From NCBI RefSeq assembly GCF_900585905.1, contig NZ_UTVH01000034.1:558001-622000 (forward strand): a DNA stretch of 64,000 nt. Direction: 5' to 3'. Under the pieces are notes generated by a model. That model was not told where the DNA came from. It ran no database searches and saw only the letters and a program-made list of their open reading frames with translations. A program made the position numbers and the translations under genes. Source of the DNA: Pseudomonas viridiflava. GTDB taxonomy: Bacteria; Pseudomonadota; Gammaproteobacteria; Pseudomonadales; Pseudomonadaceae. Numbering within the stretch: position 1 is the stretch's first letter; each line of letters starts with the position of its first letter. This document shows, piece by piece, positions 17,104-25,847 of this stretch.

Positions 17104-18266
17104 GTCATGATCTGATTCTCGCTGGCGGTGGCCTGGCCAACGGTCTGATTGCCTGGCGCCTGAAACAGACTCGGCCGGATGTGCGGGTGCTGTGTATCGA
17201 GGAGCAAATGCACCTTGGGGGCGACCATACGTGGTCGTTTCACGCCGGTGATCTGGATGCGCCGCAGCAGCAATGGATAAAGCCTCTGATCGAGAAAACC
17301 TGGGCCAGCTACGACGTGCACTTTCCAGCGCGCTCGCGTCGTCTGCACAGCGGCTACGCCAGTATCACTTCGCAAAGTTTCGCCCGGATCATCGAGCCCG
17401 CGCTGGGGGACACGCTGTTGACCGGGCAACGCATCAACGAGCTCAGCCCCACGCATGTGGTGCTCGACACCGGCGAGCGCCTGACCGCCAGTGCAGTCAT
17501 CGATGGCCGCGGCGTGCAGCCAAGCAAGCACCTCGTACTCGGGCAGCAGGCGTTTCTCGGGCAACTGTTGCGTCTGCACGCGCCCCACGGCCTCAGCGCA
17601 CCGATCATCATGGATGCCCGCGTCGCGCAGGGCGATGGCTATCGCTTTGTCTACGTGCTGCCGTTCTCTGCCGACACGCTGCTGATCGAAGACACCCATT
17701 ATGTGGATCGCCAGTCCTGTTCGCCCGAGCAGTTGCGTCAGCACATCGCCGAATATGCACAGCAGCACGGCTGGGCGGTGGCCGAGTGTCTGCGCGAAGA
17801 GCAGGGCGTACTGCCGATTACCCTGGCGGGGGATTTCGATGCGTTCTGGGATCAGGCGCAGGGGCAACCCCGTTCGGGTCTGCGTGCCGGCCTGTTTCAC
17901 TGCACGACGGGCTATTCCTTGCCCCACGCCGTTCGTCTGGCGGACTGGGTAGCACAGCAGGACAAGCTCGATGCGCTGTCGCTGAGCGCGGGTATTCGCG
18001 CTTTTGCCTACCAAGAGTGGCAGCGACAGGGCTTTTTCCGCCTGCTCAACCGCATGCTGTTTCTTGCCGGTCGACCGGAAAATCGCTGGCAAGTGATGCA
18101 ACGCTTCTATGGCCTGTCAGAATCTCTGATAGGTCGCTTCTACGCGGGTGACACCACCGCACTGGACAAACTGCGGGTATTGACCGGCAAACCGCCGGTC
18201 CCCATGGGGCAGGCGGTAAGCGCCGCGCTCCGTTATCTGCCACGGCATTTCGAGAGTTCCTTATGA
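17100..18266 (+). CDS. crtY: Lycopene beta-cyclase
   Basis: A protein of 388 residues, the CrtY family length. It opens with a dinucleotide-binding fold (DLILAGGGLANGLIAWRL), followed by the family motif GGDHTWSFH near residue 40. DGRGVQPSKHL lies near 136, and the C-terminal half has TTGYSLPHAVRLADWVA near 270 and FYGLSESLIGRFYAGD near 340. It closes both ends of lycopene to give beta-carotene. It overlaps both crtX and crtI by four bases. No frameshift or missing motif is seen. Confidence 0.93.
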   Translation: MSHDLILAGGGLANGLIAWRLKQTRPDVRVLCIEEQMHLGGDHTWSFHAGDLDAPQQQWIKPLIEKTWASYDVHFPARSRRLHSGYASITSQSFARIIEPALGDTLLTGQRINELSPTHVVLDTGERLTASAVIDGRGVQPSKHLVLGQQAFLGQLLRLHAPHGLSAPIIMDARVAQGDGYRFVYVLPFSADTLLIEDTHYVDRQSCSPEQLRQHIAEYAQQHGWAVAECLREEQGVLPITLAGDFDAFWDQAQGQPRSGLRAGLFHCTTGYSLPHAVRLADWVAQQDKLDALSLSAGIRAFAYQEWQRQGFFRLLNRMLFLAGRPENRWQVMQRFYGLSESLIGRFYAGDTTALDKLRVLTGKPPVPMGQAVSAALRYLPRHFESSL

Positions 18267-19750
18267 CCCAGGCAAAAAAGGCGATTGTGATTGGTGCCGG
18301 TTTCGGCGGTTTGGCGCTGGCGATTCGGCTACAGGCCGCTGGTGTGCACACCACGCTGCTGGAAAAACGCGACAAGCCCGGTGGCCGCGCCTACGTCTAT
18401 CAGGACCAGGGCTTCACCTTCGACGCAGGCCCGACGGTCATTACCGACCCCAGCGCCATTGAAGAACTGTTCAGCCTGGCCGGCAAGTCGATCAAGGATT
18501 ACGTCGATATGCTGCCGGTGGCGCCGTTCTACCGGCTCTGCTGGGAGGACGGTACCGCGTTTGACTACGCCAATGATCAAGCGTCGCTGGATCGGCAGAT
18601 TCATGCCCTCAACCCCAAGGACGTCGCCGGTTATCAGCGCTTTCTGGCGTACTCCAAAGCCGTCTTCGAAGAGGGCTATCTGAAGCTGGGCGCGGTGCCA
18701 TTCCTGTCCTTTCGCGACATGATCCAGGCCGGGCCGCAGTTGGCCCGTTTGCAGGCGTGGCGCAGCGTCTACTCGATGGTTTCGCAATTCATCGAAAACG
18801 ACAAATTGCGTCAGGCGTTCTCGTTCCACTCGCTGCTGGTAGGCGGCAACCCGTTTGCTACCTCGGCGATCTATACCTTGATTCACGCACTGGAACGCCA
18901 GTGGGGAGTGTGGTTTCCCAAGGGCGGCACCGGCGCGCTGGTGCAGGGCATGGTCAAGCTGTTCGAGGACATCGGTGGGCGCGTCGAGCTTAATGCCGAC
19001 GTGGCCAGCATTGACGTTGCCAACGGCCGCGCCACAGGGGTGCGACTGCACGACGGCCGCCATTTCGAGGCCGATAGCGTGGCCTCCAACGCCGACGTTA
19101 TGCACACCTATGAAAAGCTGCTGGGCGGCCATCCACGCGGTGTGAAGGAAGGCGCGCGGCTGCGTGGCAAGCGCTTCAGCAACTCGCTGTTCGTGATCCA
19201 TTTCGGCTTGAAGAAACCGCAACCACAGCTGCAGCATCACACCGTTTGTTTCGGTCCGCGCTATCGCGAACTGATCCAGGAGATCTTCAAGGGTAAAACC
19301 CTGCAAGAGGATTTTTCACTGTATCTGCATGCGCCCTGCATTACCGACCCGAGCCTGGCGCCGCCGGGTTGCTCCAGCCATTACGTGCTGTCGCCAGTGC
19401 CCCACCTGGGCAACGCCGACATTGACTGGGCAGTGGAAGGACCGCGCTATCGCGACAAGATTTTCGAATATCTGGAACAGCACTACATCCCCGGTCTGCG
19501 CGAAGACCTGGTCACTTGCCGGATTTTCACCCCGGCAGACTTCCGCGATGAGCTGAATGCTCACCTGGGTTCGGCGTTTTCCCTGGAGCCGGTGTTGCAG
19601 CAAAGCGCCTGGTTCCGCCCGCACAATCGCGATGCAAACCTCAATAACGTCTATCTGGTCGGCGCCGGTACCCACCCCGGCGCGGGCGTGCCCGGTGTCA
19701 TCGGCTCGGCCAAGGCCACTGCCGGGCTGATGATCGAGGACCTGCATTGA
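18263..19750 (+). CDS. crtI: Phytoene desaturase
   Basis: A protein of 495 residues, as in bacterial CrtI. The FAD-binding region is AIVIGAGFGGLALAIRLQAA at the N-terminus, with the typical LEKRDKPGGRAYVYQDQGFT segment near residue 33. The C-terminus carries YLVGAGTHPGAGVPGVIGSA near 465, the bacterial-type desaturase signature. It performs the four desaturations from phytoene to lycopene at the membrane. The stop overlaps the crtB start (TGATG), so translation is probably coupled. Confidence 0.95.
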   Translation: MTQAKKAIVIGAGFGGLALAIRLQAAGVHTTLLEKRDKPGGRAYVYQDQGFTFDAGPTVITDPSAIEELFSLAGKSIKDYVDMLPVAPFYRLCWEDGTAFDYANDQASLDRQIHALNPKDVAGYQRFLAYSKAVFEEGYLKLGAVPFLSFRDMIQAGPQLARLQAWRSVYSMVSQFIENDKLRQAFSFHSLLVGGNPFATSAIYTLIHALERQWGVWFPKGGTGALVQGMVKLFEDIGGRVELNADVASIDVANGRATGVRLHDGRHFEADSVASNADVMHTYEKLLGGHPRGVKEGARLRGKRFSNSLFVIHFGLKKPQPQLQHHTVCFGPRYRELIQEIFKGKTLQEDFSLYLHAPCITDPSLAPPGCSSHYVLSPVPHLGNADIDWAVEGPRYRDKIFEYLEQHYIPGLREDLVTCRIFTPADFRDELNAHLGSAFSLEPVLQQSAWFRPHNRDANLNNVYLVGAGTHPGAGVPGVIGSAKATAGLMIEDLH

Positions 19751-20745
19751 TGAATGCAGCAGAGCGTGACCAGCAGCTCATGGACCACGCCACGCAGAGT
19801 ATCGCGGTAGGCTCCAAGAGCTTTGCCGCGGCTTCGCGCCTGTTCGATCCGGTCACCCGGCGCAGCGCGGTGATGCTCTATGCCTGGTGTCGGCACTGCG
19901 ACGACGTCATTGATGGTCAAGACGCCGGGCACTCGGCGACGGTGGTCAGCGCCGACGAAGTGCATCAGCGTCTGGCCGATCTGGTCGCCCAGACCGAAGC
20001 GGTTTACGCCGGTCTCCCGGTGCAGGCGCCTGCCTTTGCCGCGTTCAGGGATGTGGTCGAGCGCCACGGCATTCGCCGCGAGTATGCACTGGCTCATCTG
20101 GCCGGCTTCGCCATGGACGTGCAGCAGCGCGAATACCGCACGCTGGATGACACGCTGGAGTACTGCTATCACGTTGCCGGCGTCGTGGGACTGATGATGG
20201 CGCAAGTGATGAACGTCAGTGACGAGCTGACCCTGGACCGCGCCTGCGATCTTGGCATGGGCTTTCAGCTGACCAACATCGCGCGCGATATTGTCGAAGA
20301 CGCCAGCGTCGGGCGCTGTTATCTGCCCGCCGACTGGCTGGACGAAATGGGTATTGCAAAAGACCAGTTGGCGGCACCGCAGCATCGGCAGGCATTGGGT
20401 GTGCTGGGGCAACGCCTGGTGGACCTGGCCGAGCCGTATTACCTCAGCGCTGAAGCCGGGCTGACAGACTTGAGCGGGCGCTCCGCCTGGGCAGTGGCCA
20501 CCGCCAGTGGCGTCTATCGAGAGATTGGGGTGAAGGTCAAGGCTGCAGGCGCAAGCGCCTGGGACGCGCGGATTTCGACCTCCACCGCAGACAAGCTGCG
20601 ATTGGTGGCGCTGGGCGCCTGGCGCGCTCTTACCTCCCGCGGTCGGCAGTGGCCGCCACGTCCGGCGAATCTTTGGCAGCGTCCAGGTCCTGTTTGTGCA
20701 GAGGGCCGTCATGCAGCGCCCGCAACTGCGCCCGAAGTCGGGTGA
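19750..20745 (+). CDS. crtB: Phytoene synthase
   Basis: A protein of 331 residues from the ATG at 19750 (MNAAERDQQL). Both aspartate-rich motifs are present: CRHCDDVIDG near residue 47 and NIARDIVEDASVGRCYLP near 176. YHVAGVVGLMMAQVM near 140 is a squalene/phytoene synthase signature. It condenses two GGPP into phytoene. Pantoea CrtB ends soon after a PPRPANLWQRP-like motif; here about 20 further residues (GPVCAEGRHAAPATAPEVG) follow, encoded within the region antisense to the 3' end of crtZ. Confidence 0.94.
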   Translation: MNAAERDQQLMDHATQSIAVGSKSFAAASRLFDPVTRRSAVMLYAWCRHCDDVIDGQDAGHSATVVSADEVHQRLADLVAQTEAVYAGLPVQAPAFAAFRDVVERHGIRREYALAHLAGFAMDVQQREYRTLDDTLEYCYHVAGVVGLMMAQVMNVSDELTLDRACDLGMGFQLTNIARDIVEDASVGRCYLPADWLDEMGIAKDQLAAPQHRQALGVLGQRLVDLAEPYYLSAEAGLTDLSGRSAWAVATASGVYREIGVKVKAAGASAWDARISTSTADKLRLVALGAWRALTSRGRQWPPRPANLWQRPGPVCAEGRHAAPATAPEVG

Positions 20746-21166
20746 CCGAAGGCGCGTAGATAAAGCCGAATGAAACGCAGCGGTCCTTGCCGGGCACTGC
20801 GTGATGCATCAGATGCGCCTGATAGAGCCGTTTGAGATAGCCCGAACGCGGCACGATCTTGAAGGGCCAGCGCTTGTGCACCAGGCCATCATGCGCGATG
20901 AAGTAGAGCAGGCCGTAGGCGGTCATGCCCGCACCTATCCACTCCAGCGGATGCCAGCCGCGAGTGCCCAGGGCAATCAGGGCGATGGCAACGCCAGCGA
21001 AGACCACGGCGTATAAGTCATTCTTTTCAAACCAGCCGGTTCGCGGTTCGTGATGGGAGCGGTGCCAGCCCCAGCCCCAGCCGTGCATGATGTACTTGTG
21101 GGCGTAGTAGGCGAACACTTCCATGCCGATCACGGTGGCGATAAAAACCAATGCGTTGACGATCAT
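20630..21166 (-). CDS. crtZ: Beta-carotene hydroxylase
   Basis: A protein of 178 residues with four membrane segments and all four histidine boxes of the di-iron hydroxylases: HKYIMH near residue 23, HRSHHEPR near 36, HDGLVH near 92 and HLMHH near 117. It adds the 3 and 3' hydroxyl groups to beta-carotene, giving zeaxanthin, the substrate of CrtX. It is convergent with crtB and shares 116 bp with its 3' end, an arrangement also typical of Pantoea clusters. It needs its own promoter upstream of 21166. Confidence 0.95.
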   Translation of the reverse strand: MIVNALVFIATVIGMEVFAYYAHKYIMHGWGWGWHRSHHEPRTGWFEKNDLYAVVFAGVAIALIALGTRGWHPLEWIGAGMTAYGLLYFIAHDGLVHKRWPFKIVPRSGYLKRLYQAHLMHHAVPGKDRCVSFGFIYAPSVTRLRAQLRALHDGPLHKQDLDAAKDSPDVAATADRGR

Positions 21167-21462
21167 CCGGTTAAACCTGAGCGAAGACTTCTGATGGACT
21201 GCGGGCAGTCTGCGAATGTTCTCGTTGTGTCATGGATGATGCCTGCGCCGGGATCTGCGGAGCGGGCATCGACGCGGTAAAAGGCGCCAACGCTCATGTT
21301 ACAGGATGCCCCCGGCGAGGGCTGCAATTGAATGGCCTGGGCGATGTGTTGCAACGGGGGGAAATGGCGAGTCATAGCGTCGCAGTTCAGGCTGGAGAAA
21401 CGGTACGCGCCTTTTTGAATGTGTTGCGGCAATAGTATTCGCGGCGATGCTGAACTCTGGTT

Positions 21463-21572
21463 TCGCCCTGACGGGCGACCCCCTTTGCTACGGCAAAGGG
21501 GGGAAACCATTTTTCGCTGGCGTCCGGCCCCTGCTTCGCAGGGGTTCCCTCGCTCGGCATCCATGCCGAGCG
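21463..21572. repeat. Cluster of four strong hairpins, intergenic repeat element
   Basis: Four perfect or near-perfect stem-loops follow one another: CGCCC/GGGCG (21464-21477), CCCCCTTTGC/GCAAAGGGGG (21479-21502), CCCCTGC/GCAGGGG (21528-21544) and CGCTCGGCAT/ATGCCGAGCG (21551-21572). The block resembles GC-rich intergenic repeats that are dispersed in some Pseudomonas genomes and often mistaken for short genes. Only one copy is present in this window. Confidence 0.6.
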
Positions 21573-21708
21573 CACCCCACCCCGGCACCTCCACTCGGCC
21601 TCCCGACGCTCGATTCGCGGTGTTCTCGAGATCGCAGCGTTGCGGTTAAGCCCGTTGACACGTCTCCGCACATTTCAATGCGCATACCAGTTGCCTGCAA
21701 GTTAATGA

Positions 21709-21954
21709 CAGCCACGCCTGTTCCAGCCGGGCAGAGCCGCTCTGCAGGCGGGCCGGTCGCCGCCGGTGCTGGCGCACTATCGCCGCGTCAACCATGGCAT
21801 GCAGGTGCTGTATCCCAGCCGTCAGGATCAGCCGCTGGCGGTATCGGCATTCATTGCACTGGTACTGAAGAAGCCCGTTAGCGCGGCTTTTTCAAAGTCG
21901 ATTGTTCACACCAGCCAGCCAACCGCACGCCTGGCGGGTCGCGCAGCAGGATGA
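21709..21954 (+). pseudogene. LysR-family regulator, C-terminal remnant
   Basis: The frame open from 21709 encodes LQAGRSPPVLAHYRRVNHGM followed by QVLYPSRQDQPLAVSAFIAL. This matches the end of LysR effector domains, where a G-x-L-x-P-V-L..Y segment is followed by YPSR....P.VRAFID. Nothing resembling the N-terminal helix-turn-helix or the rest of the effector domain lies upstream, and a stop (TGA at 21706) closes the frame. It is therefore a relic of a regulator gene that was mostly deleted. Confidence 0.6.
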
Positions 21955-22063
21955 CTGAACTTTAGCTCGACGCGAACTTCCACTGTGGGCACATCCGATT
22001 ATCCGACCCCGGCGTCAGCCATTGAGGGTGGCGGGCCGTTGTCTGCCCTGCAGGGACCTGCAC

Positions 22064-23383
22064 ATGAACGCCACGAGCCATAAAACCAGCCACACACTGC
22101 GCCGCGCAGTCACCGGTCCAATGCTGTTTCTGTTCATCCTGGGCGATGTCCTCGGGGCAGGGGTCTACGCGCTGGCTGGCACGATAGCCGGGGAGGTGGG
22201 CGGCGCGATCTGGGTGCCGCTGCTGATTGCCCTGTTTTTTGCCATGCTCACAGCCGGTTCCTATGCCGAGCTGGTGACCAAATATCCCCATGCTGGCGCA
22301 GCGTCGGTCTTTGCCGGGAAAGCGTTTGGCTCGCCGCTGATTTCCTTTCTGGTGGGTTTTTGCATGCTGGCGGCGGGGGTCACCAGCGCTGCTGGCCTGT
22401 CGCTGGCGTTTGCCGGGGATTACCTGGCAGCGTTCATCGACGTGCCAGCGCACATTGCCGCGTTGCTGTTTCTGATTGCCATCGGCCTGCTCAATGCCCG
22501 GGGCATCAAGGAATCCCTGGGCGCCAATCTGGTAATGACGGTGGTGGAACTGACTGGCCTGATTCTGGTGGTGGTCGCTGCGGCCTGGTTTTTCGGCTCC
22601 GGCGAGGCGGATCTGAGCCGCGCACTGGAATTCAAGCCAGGGGTCAGCCCAGTGATGGCGGTGCTGGGGGCGGCGTTGCTGGCGTTCTACTCATTTGTTG
22701 GTTTCGAGACCTCCGCCAACCTCGCCGAGGAAATCCGCGACGTGCGCAAAGTCTACCCACGCGCCTTGTTCGCAGCGTTGCTCACTGCGGGTGCGGTGTA
22801 CATGGCTGTAGGTGTCGCGGCCGCCACGGTGTTGCCGGTGGAGCAACTGGTGAATTCTTCTGCGCCGCTTCTGGAAGTGGTCAAGGCCTCCGGGTTGGGC
22901 ATCCCGTCACGCGTCTTTGCCTTCATCGCCTTGATTGCAGTCGCCAATGGCGCGCTGCTGACCATGATCATGGCCAGTCGACTGACGTATGGCATGGCGT
23001 GTCAGGACCTGCTGCCTGATGCGTTCGCCAAGGTGTTGCCGGGCAGGCGCACGCCCTGGATCGCCATTATTGGCACGACGCTGGTGGCGATTGCGTTGAC
23101 CCTGACCGGCACGCTGGCCGTGCTGGCGCAAACCGTGGTGCTGTTGTTGCTGTTCGTGTTCATCAGCACCAACGTGGCGGTGCTGGTGCTGCGCCGTGAC
23201 AAAGTGGCCGAGGATCACTTCCGCGTGCCCACCTGGGTGCCGGTGCTGGCTATCGTCTCGTGCCTGGTACTGCTCAGCCAGCAAAGTCTGGAGACCTGGC
23301 TACGCGGCGCGGCGCTGCTTGCCGTAGGTATGCTGCTGTATGCCTGCAACCGCGGCGCCAAAGCCGTTGCGGCCCACGGCTGA
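22064..23383 (+). CDS. APC-family amino acid permease
   Basis: A protein of 439 residues from the ATG at 22064 (MNATSHKTSHTLRRAVTGPM), preceded by AGGGAC. About 12 membrane segments are visible. The first helix contains FILGDVLGAGVYALAGTIAG, the APC-type G-x-G substrate-binding break, and FYSFVGFETSANLAEEIRDV near residue 210 is the family's conserved sixth helix. It would import or exchange an amino acid or amine across the inner membrane; the substrate cannot be read. Its stop overlaps the start of the next small gene (TGATG). Confidence 0.88.
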   Translation: MNATSHKTSHTLRRAVTGPMLFLFILGDVLGAGVYALAGTIAGEVGGAIWVPLLIALFFAMLTAGSYAELVTKYPHAGAASVFAGKAFGSPLISFLVGFCMLAAGVTSAAGLSLAFAGDYLAAFIDVPAHIAALLFLIAIGLLNARGIKESLGANLVMTVVELTGLILVVVAAAWFFGSGEADLSRALEFKPGVSPVMAVLGAALLAFYSFVGFETSANLAEEIRDVRKVYPRALFAALLTAGAVYMAVGVAAATVLPVEQLVNSSAPLLEVVKASGLGIPSRVFAFIALIAVANGALLTMIMASRLTYGMACQDLLPDAFAKVLPGRRTPWIAIIGTTLVAIALTLTGTLAVLAQTVVLLLLFVFISTNVAVLVLRRDKVAEDHFRVPTWVPVLAIVSCLVLLSQQSLETWLRGAALLAVGMLLYACNRGAKAVAAHG

Positions 23384-23628
23384 TGGCGGTCAAGCGCTCC
23401 GCGCGCAGCCTTGACTCCGTTTTGCGCCGACTGCGCGAGCTGGAGCGCAGCCTGGATGCGCTGCAGAAGCACGAAGCACGTCAGGTGGAGGCGCTCGAGG
23501 GCCATCAGACGGTGGATGCCGAAGACGCCATGGCGCTGTCCTTCAACAAGATTCGTGGCCATATCTGCAGTATCGAAGAAACGCTGAAGGCGATTGCCGA
23601 GGCCACCGGTGAAGTGCCCAAACGCTAG
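23383..23628 (+). CDS. Small coiled-coil hypothetical protein
   Basis: A protein of 81 residues starting MAVKRSARSLDSVLRRLREL at an ATG that overlaps the permease stop codon (TGATG), so translational coupling is likely. A heptad-like stretch (LRRLRELERSLDALQKHEAR) suggests a short coiled coil; the rest is amphipathic and charged, with no signal peptide or membrane segment. The family is not recognised. Coupling to the permease suggests a related role, but that is only inference. Confidence 0.65.
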   Translation: MAVKRSARSLDSVLRRLRELERSLDALQKHEARQVEALEGHQTVDAEDAMALSFNKIRGHICSIEETLKAIAEATGEVPKR

Positions 23629-23800
23629 GGGCTGCTCCCGTTCATCGCACGACGCATGGCGAGCGTTGGGCTCGCGGTCGAACCGCAACAGACCCTAGGC
23701 AAATAGCCATGGCCTGCTGCCAACGAGCAGATTAGAATCGCCGCCTCGATGAGCTTTGCACCAGAACGGGCGCAACATCGGTCATGTTTTGGGGACAGCA

Positions 23801-25159
23801 ATGGCGGACACCCGGGCGAAATTCGCCGAAGGCTCGATTGCGCGGCACATTCTGGTCATGAGCAGCACCAGTGCGCTGAGCCTGTTCGCCGTGTTTCTGG
23901 TCGACATTCTTACCCTGGTCTACGTTTCCATGCTGCACGCTCCGGTATTGCTGGCGGCAGTGGGGTTTGCCAAGGTGCTGATCTTTTTCAGCAGCGCCTT
24001 CACCAGTGGCCTGATTATCGCTGCCGCGACACTGCTGGCTCAGCGCATCGGCCATCATGCAACACAGGCAGTGTCGCGCTTCACCAGCAGCCTGTTGTTG
24101 ATGGTCTTATTGGTTTCAGGCCTGTGCGCGACGTTGCAACTGCTGATGATCGTCCCGATCATCCACCTGTTGGGCATCGACGCGACCATCTACGAAGCCG
24201 GGCGCGAGTTTATCTGGCTCACGTTGCCATTTTCGGTACTGCAAGCGGTGATGCAGATGACTGCGCAGATACTGCGCTCGGCGGGCGACAGCCGTCGCGC
24301 CTTGCTGGTGGTGCTGTCGGGCGCTGCAACGCTGGCCATTGCCGACCCGTTGCTGATTTTTACCTTTGACCTCGGCCTGCGTGGCGCCGGGCTTGCCTAC
24401 GGTCTGTCAGCGACGGTGGCTGCCTGTCTGGGCCTCTATTGGGTGCGCAAGTACGTCGGCATGGCCGCAGCAGTCAGGTTCAAGATGCTGCGCCTGCATG
24501 TGCGCAGAACCTTGCGCATCGCATTTCCAGCCATGGTTGCCAACCTCGCCACCCCGGCAGGTCTGGCTTATCTGATCTCCTCGGTGGCACCCTACGGCAC
24601 CTCGGCGATGGCGGCGATGGCGGTGCTGGACCGGGTGATGCAGTTCTCGTACTGCGCATTTTTTGCGTTTCCGGGCGCGTTGGCGCCAGTGTTGGGGCAG
24701 AATATCGGCGCGCAGCAGGATTGTCGGGTCAGGGTGGCCATCACTTTTTCCCGCAAACTGGTGATGGGCTATGGTTTGGTGGTCTGGTTGCTGCTGATTC
24801 TTTCCTGCAGCAGCGTGGCTGATTTCTACGGCCTGGAAGGCGAAGGCCGCGCTTTGTTCAAGGCGTTCTGCCTCGTTGGCGGCGGTTTGTGGATGCTTAT
24901 CGGCCTGGATTTTGTGTCCACCTCAGTGTTCATCACCATGGGCCGCGCCTGGCTGGTGGCGATGTTCGCCTGGCTGCGTTCAACCGTGGCGACAGTGCCG
25001 TTCGTGTTTGCCGCCACCCATCTGGTGGGCAGCAGTGGCGCGATGCCGGGGATGCTGACGGGCAATGCCCTGATCGCCCTGGCCTCGACCTGGACCGCCA
25101 CCGTTGTTGCGCGAAAATTCTTCAGCAGGCGAGATTTGCCTGCAAGCGTTGATCATTGA
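23801..25159 (+). CDS. MATE-family efflux transporter
   Basis: A protein of 452 residues from the ATG at 23801 (MADTRAKFAEGSIARHILVM), with GGGGA about five bases upstream. It has the pseudo-symmetric 12-helix MATE layout: helices in the first half around TSALSLFAVFLVDILTLVYV, MTAQILRSAGDSRRALLVVL near residue 160, and the second half with AFFAFPGALAPVLGQNIGAQ near 285. It is a cation-coupled drug/toxin exporter. A TetR-family gene follows 22 bp downstream on the same strand and is the obvious candidate regulator. Confidence 0.9.
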   Translation: MADTRAKFAEGSIARHILVMSSTSALSLFAVFLVDILTLVYVSMLHAPVLLAAVGFAKVLIFFSSAFTSGLIIAAATLLAQRIGHHATQAVSRFTSSLLLMVLLVSGLCATLQLLMIVPIIHLLGIDATIYEAGREFIWLTLPFSVLQAVMQMTAQILRSAGDSRRALLVVLSGAATLAIADPLLIFTFDLGLRGAGLAYGLSATVAACLGLYWVRKYVGMAAAVRFKMLRLHVRRTLRIAFPAMVANLATPAGLAYLISSVAPYGTSAMAAMAVLDRVMQFSYCAFFAFPGALAPVLGQNIGAQQDCRVRVAITFSRKLVMGYGLVVWLLLILSCSSVADFYGLEGEGRALFKAFCLVGGGLWMLIGLDFVSTSVFITMGRAWLVAMFAWLRSTVATVPFVFAATHLVGSSGAMPGMLTGNALIALASTWTATVVARKFFSRRDLPASVDH

Positions 25160-25181
25160 ATGAAGGTGCAATCGGGTTTTT

Positions 25182-25832
25182 ATGTCAGTTAACCAATCAG
25201 GGATCGAGGCCGGTGCCGACAGTGCGCCGAAACGTCGGCGCGCGCCCAAGGGGGAAATGCGCAGGGCAGCGCTGCTCGATGCCGCGACGCAGATTTTCGC
25301 CCGCGACGGCTATACCAGCGCGTCAATGCGTGATGTCGCAGCACTGGCGGGCATTACCACAGTAGGCCTGCTGCATCATTTTCCCAACAAGGAGGCGTTG
25401 CTGGCCGCGCTGCTGGAGCGCAGGGACCAGCGGGTCACGTCTCGCTTTCACGAGTTGACCACCGAGCTGACGCTGCAGGGTTTCCTCAAGTTTTTGCGCT
25501 TGAGCATGAGCTTCAGCATTGAGGATGCGGCGGAATGCCAGGCGTCGTTGCTGATGAACACCGAAAGCCTGTCGCCGGCGCATCCGGCCTGGGCCTGGCA
25601 CATGGAACGCTTTCACATCACCCATGAGCACGCGCGGGGGCATCTGACGGCGCTGATCGAGGCGGGAGAAATCCGTGCCGATATCGACATCCATGCACTG
25701 GCCCAGGAGATCTTTTCGGTGATGGACGGCTTGCAGATTCAGTGGCTGAGAAGCCAGGAGGAGGTCGACGTAATGGCAGTTTTCGACATCTATGTGCGAC
25801 GTCTGGGGCGGGACATCCAGGCTCATCCCTGA
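25182..25832 (+). CDS. TetR-family transcriptional regulator
   Basis: A protein of 216 residues. After a 23-residue basic leader, the TetR DNA-binding domain spans about residues 26-72 (RRAALLDAATQIFARDGYTS, then MRDVAALAGITTVGLLHHFP and NKEALLAALLERRD). The C-terminal ligand domain is around 140 residues and has no diagnostic motif. Position directly after the MATE gene suggests a local repressor of the exporter. It is convergent with the glycosidase gene, ending 15 bp from it. Confidence 0.88.
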   Translation: MSVNQSGIEAGADSAPKRRRAPKGEMRRAALLDAATQIFARDGYTSASMRDVAALAGITTVGLLHHFPNKEALLAALLERRDQRVTSRFHELTTELTLQGFLKFLRLSMSFSIEDAAECQASLLMNTESLSPAHPAWAWHMERFHITHEHARGHLTALIEAGEIRADIDIHALAQEIFSVMDGLQIQWLRSQEEVDVMAVFDIYVRRLGRDIQAHP

Positions 25833-25847
25833 GCCTGGATACGTTGC

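Larger units (their letters stand above)
21167..22063. other. Non-coding interval with repeat hairpins and gene remnants
   Basis: An interval of 897 bp between crtZ and the amino-acid permease with no intact gene. It contains a cluster of hairpins (21463-21572) and a LysR C-terminal remnant (21709-21954). A plus-strand frame ending at 21435 (GEMASHSVAVQAGETVRAFL) also looks protein-like and could be another decayed fragment, but I cannot name it. The interval looks like a scar at the edge of the carotenoid locus. Confidence 0.55.
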
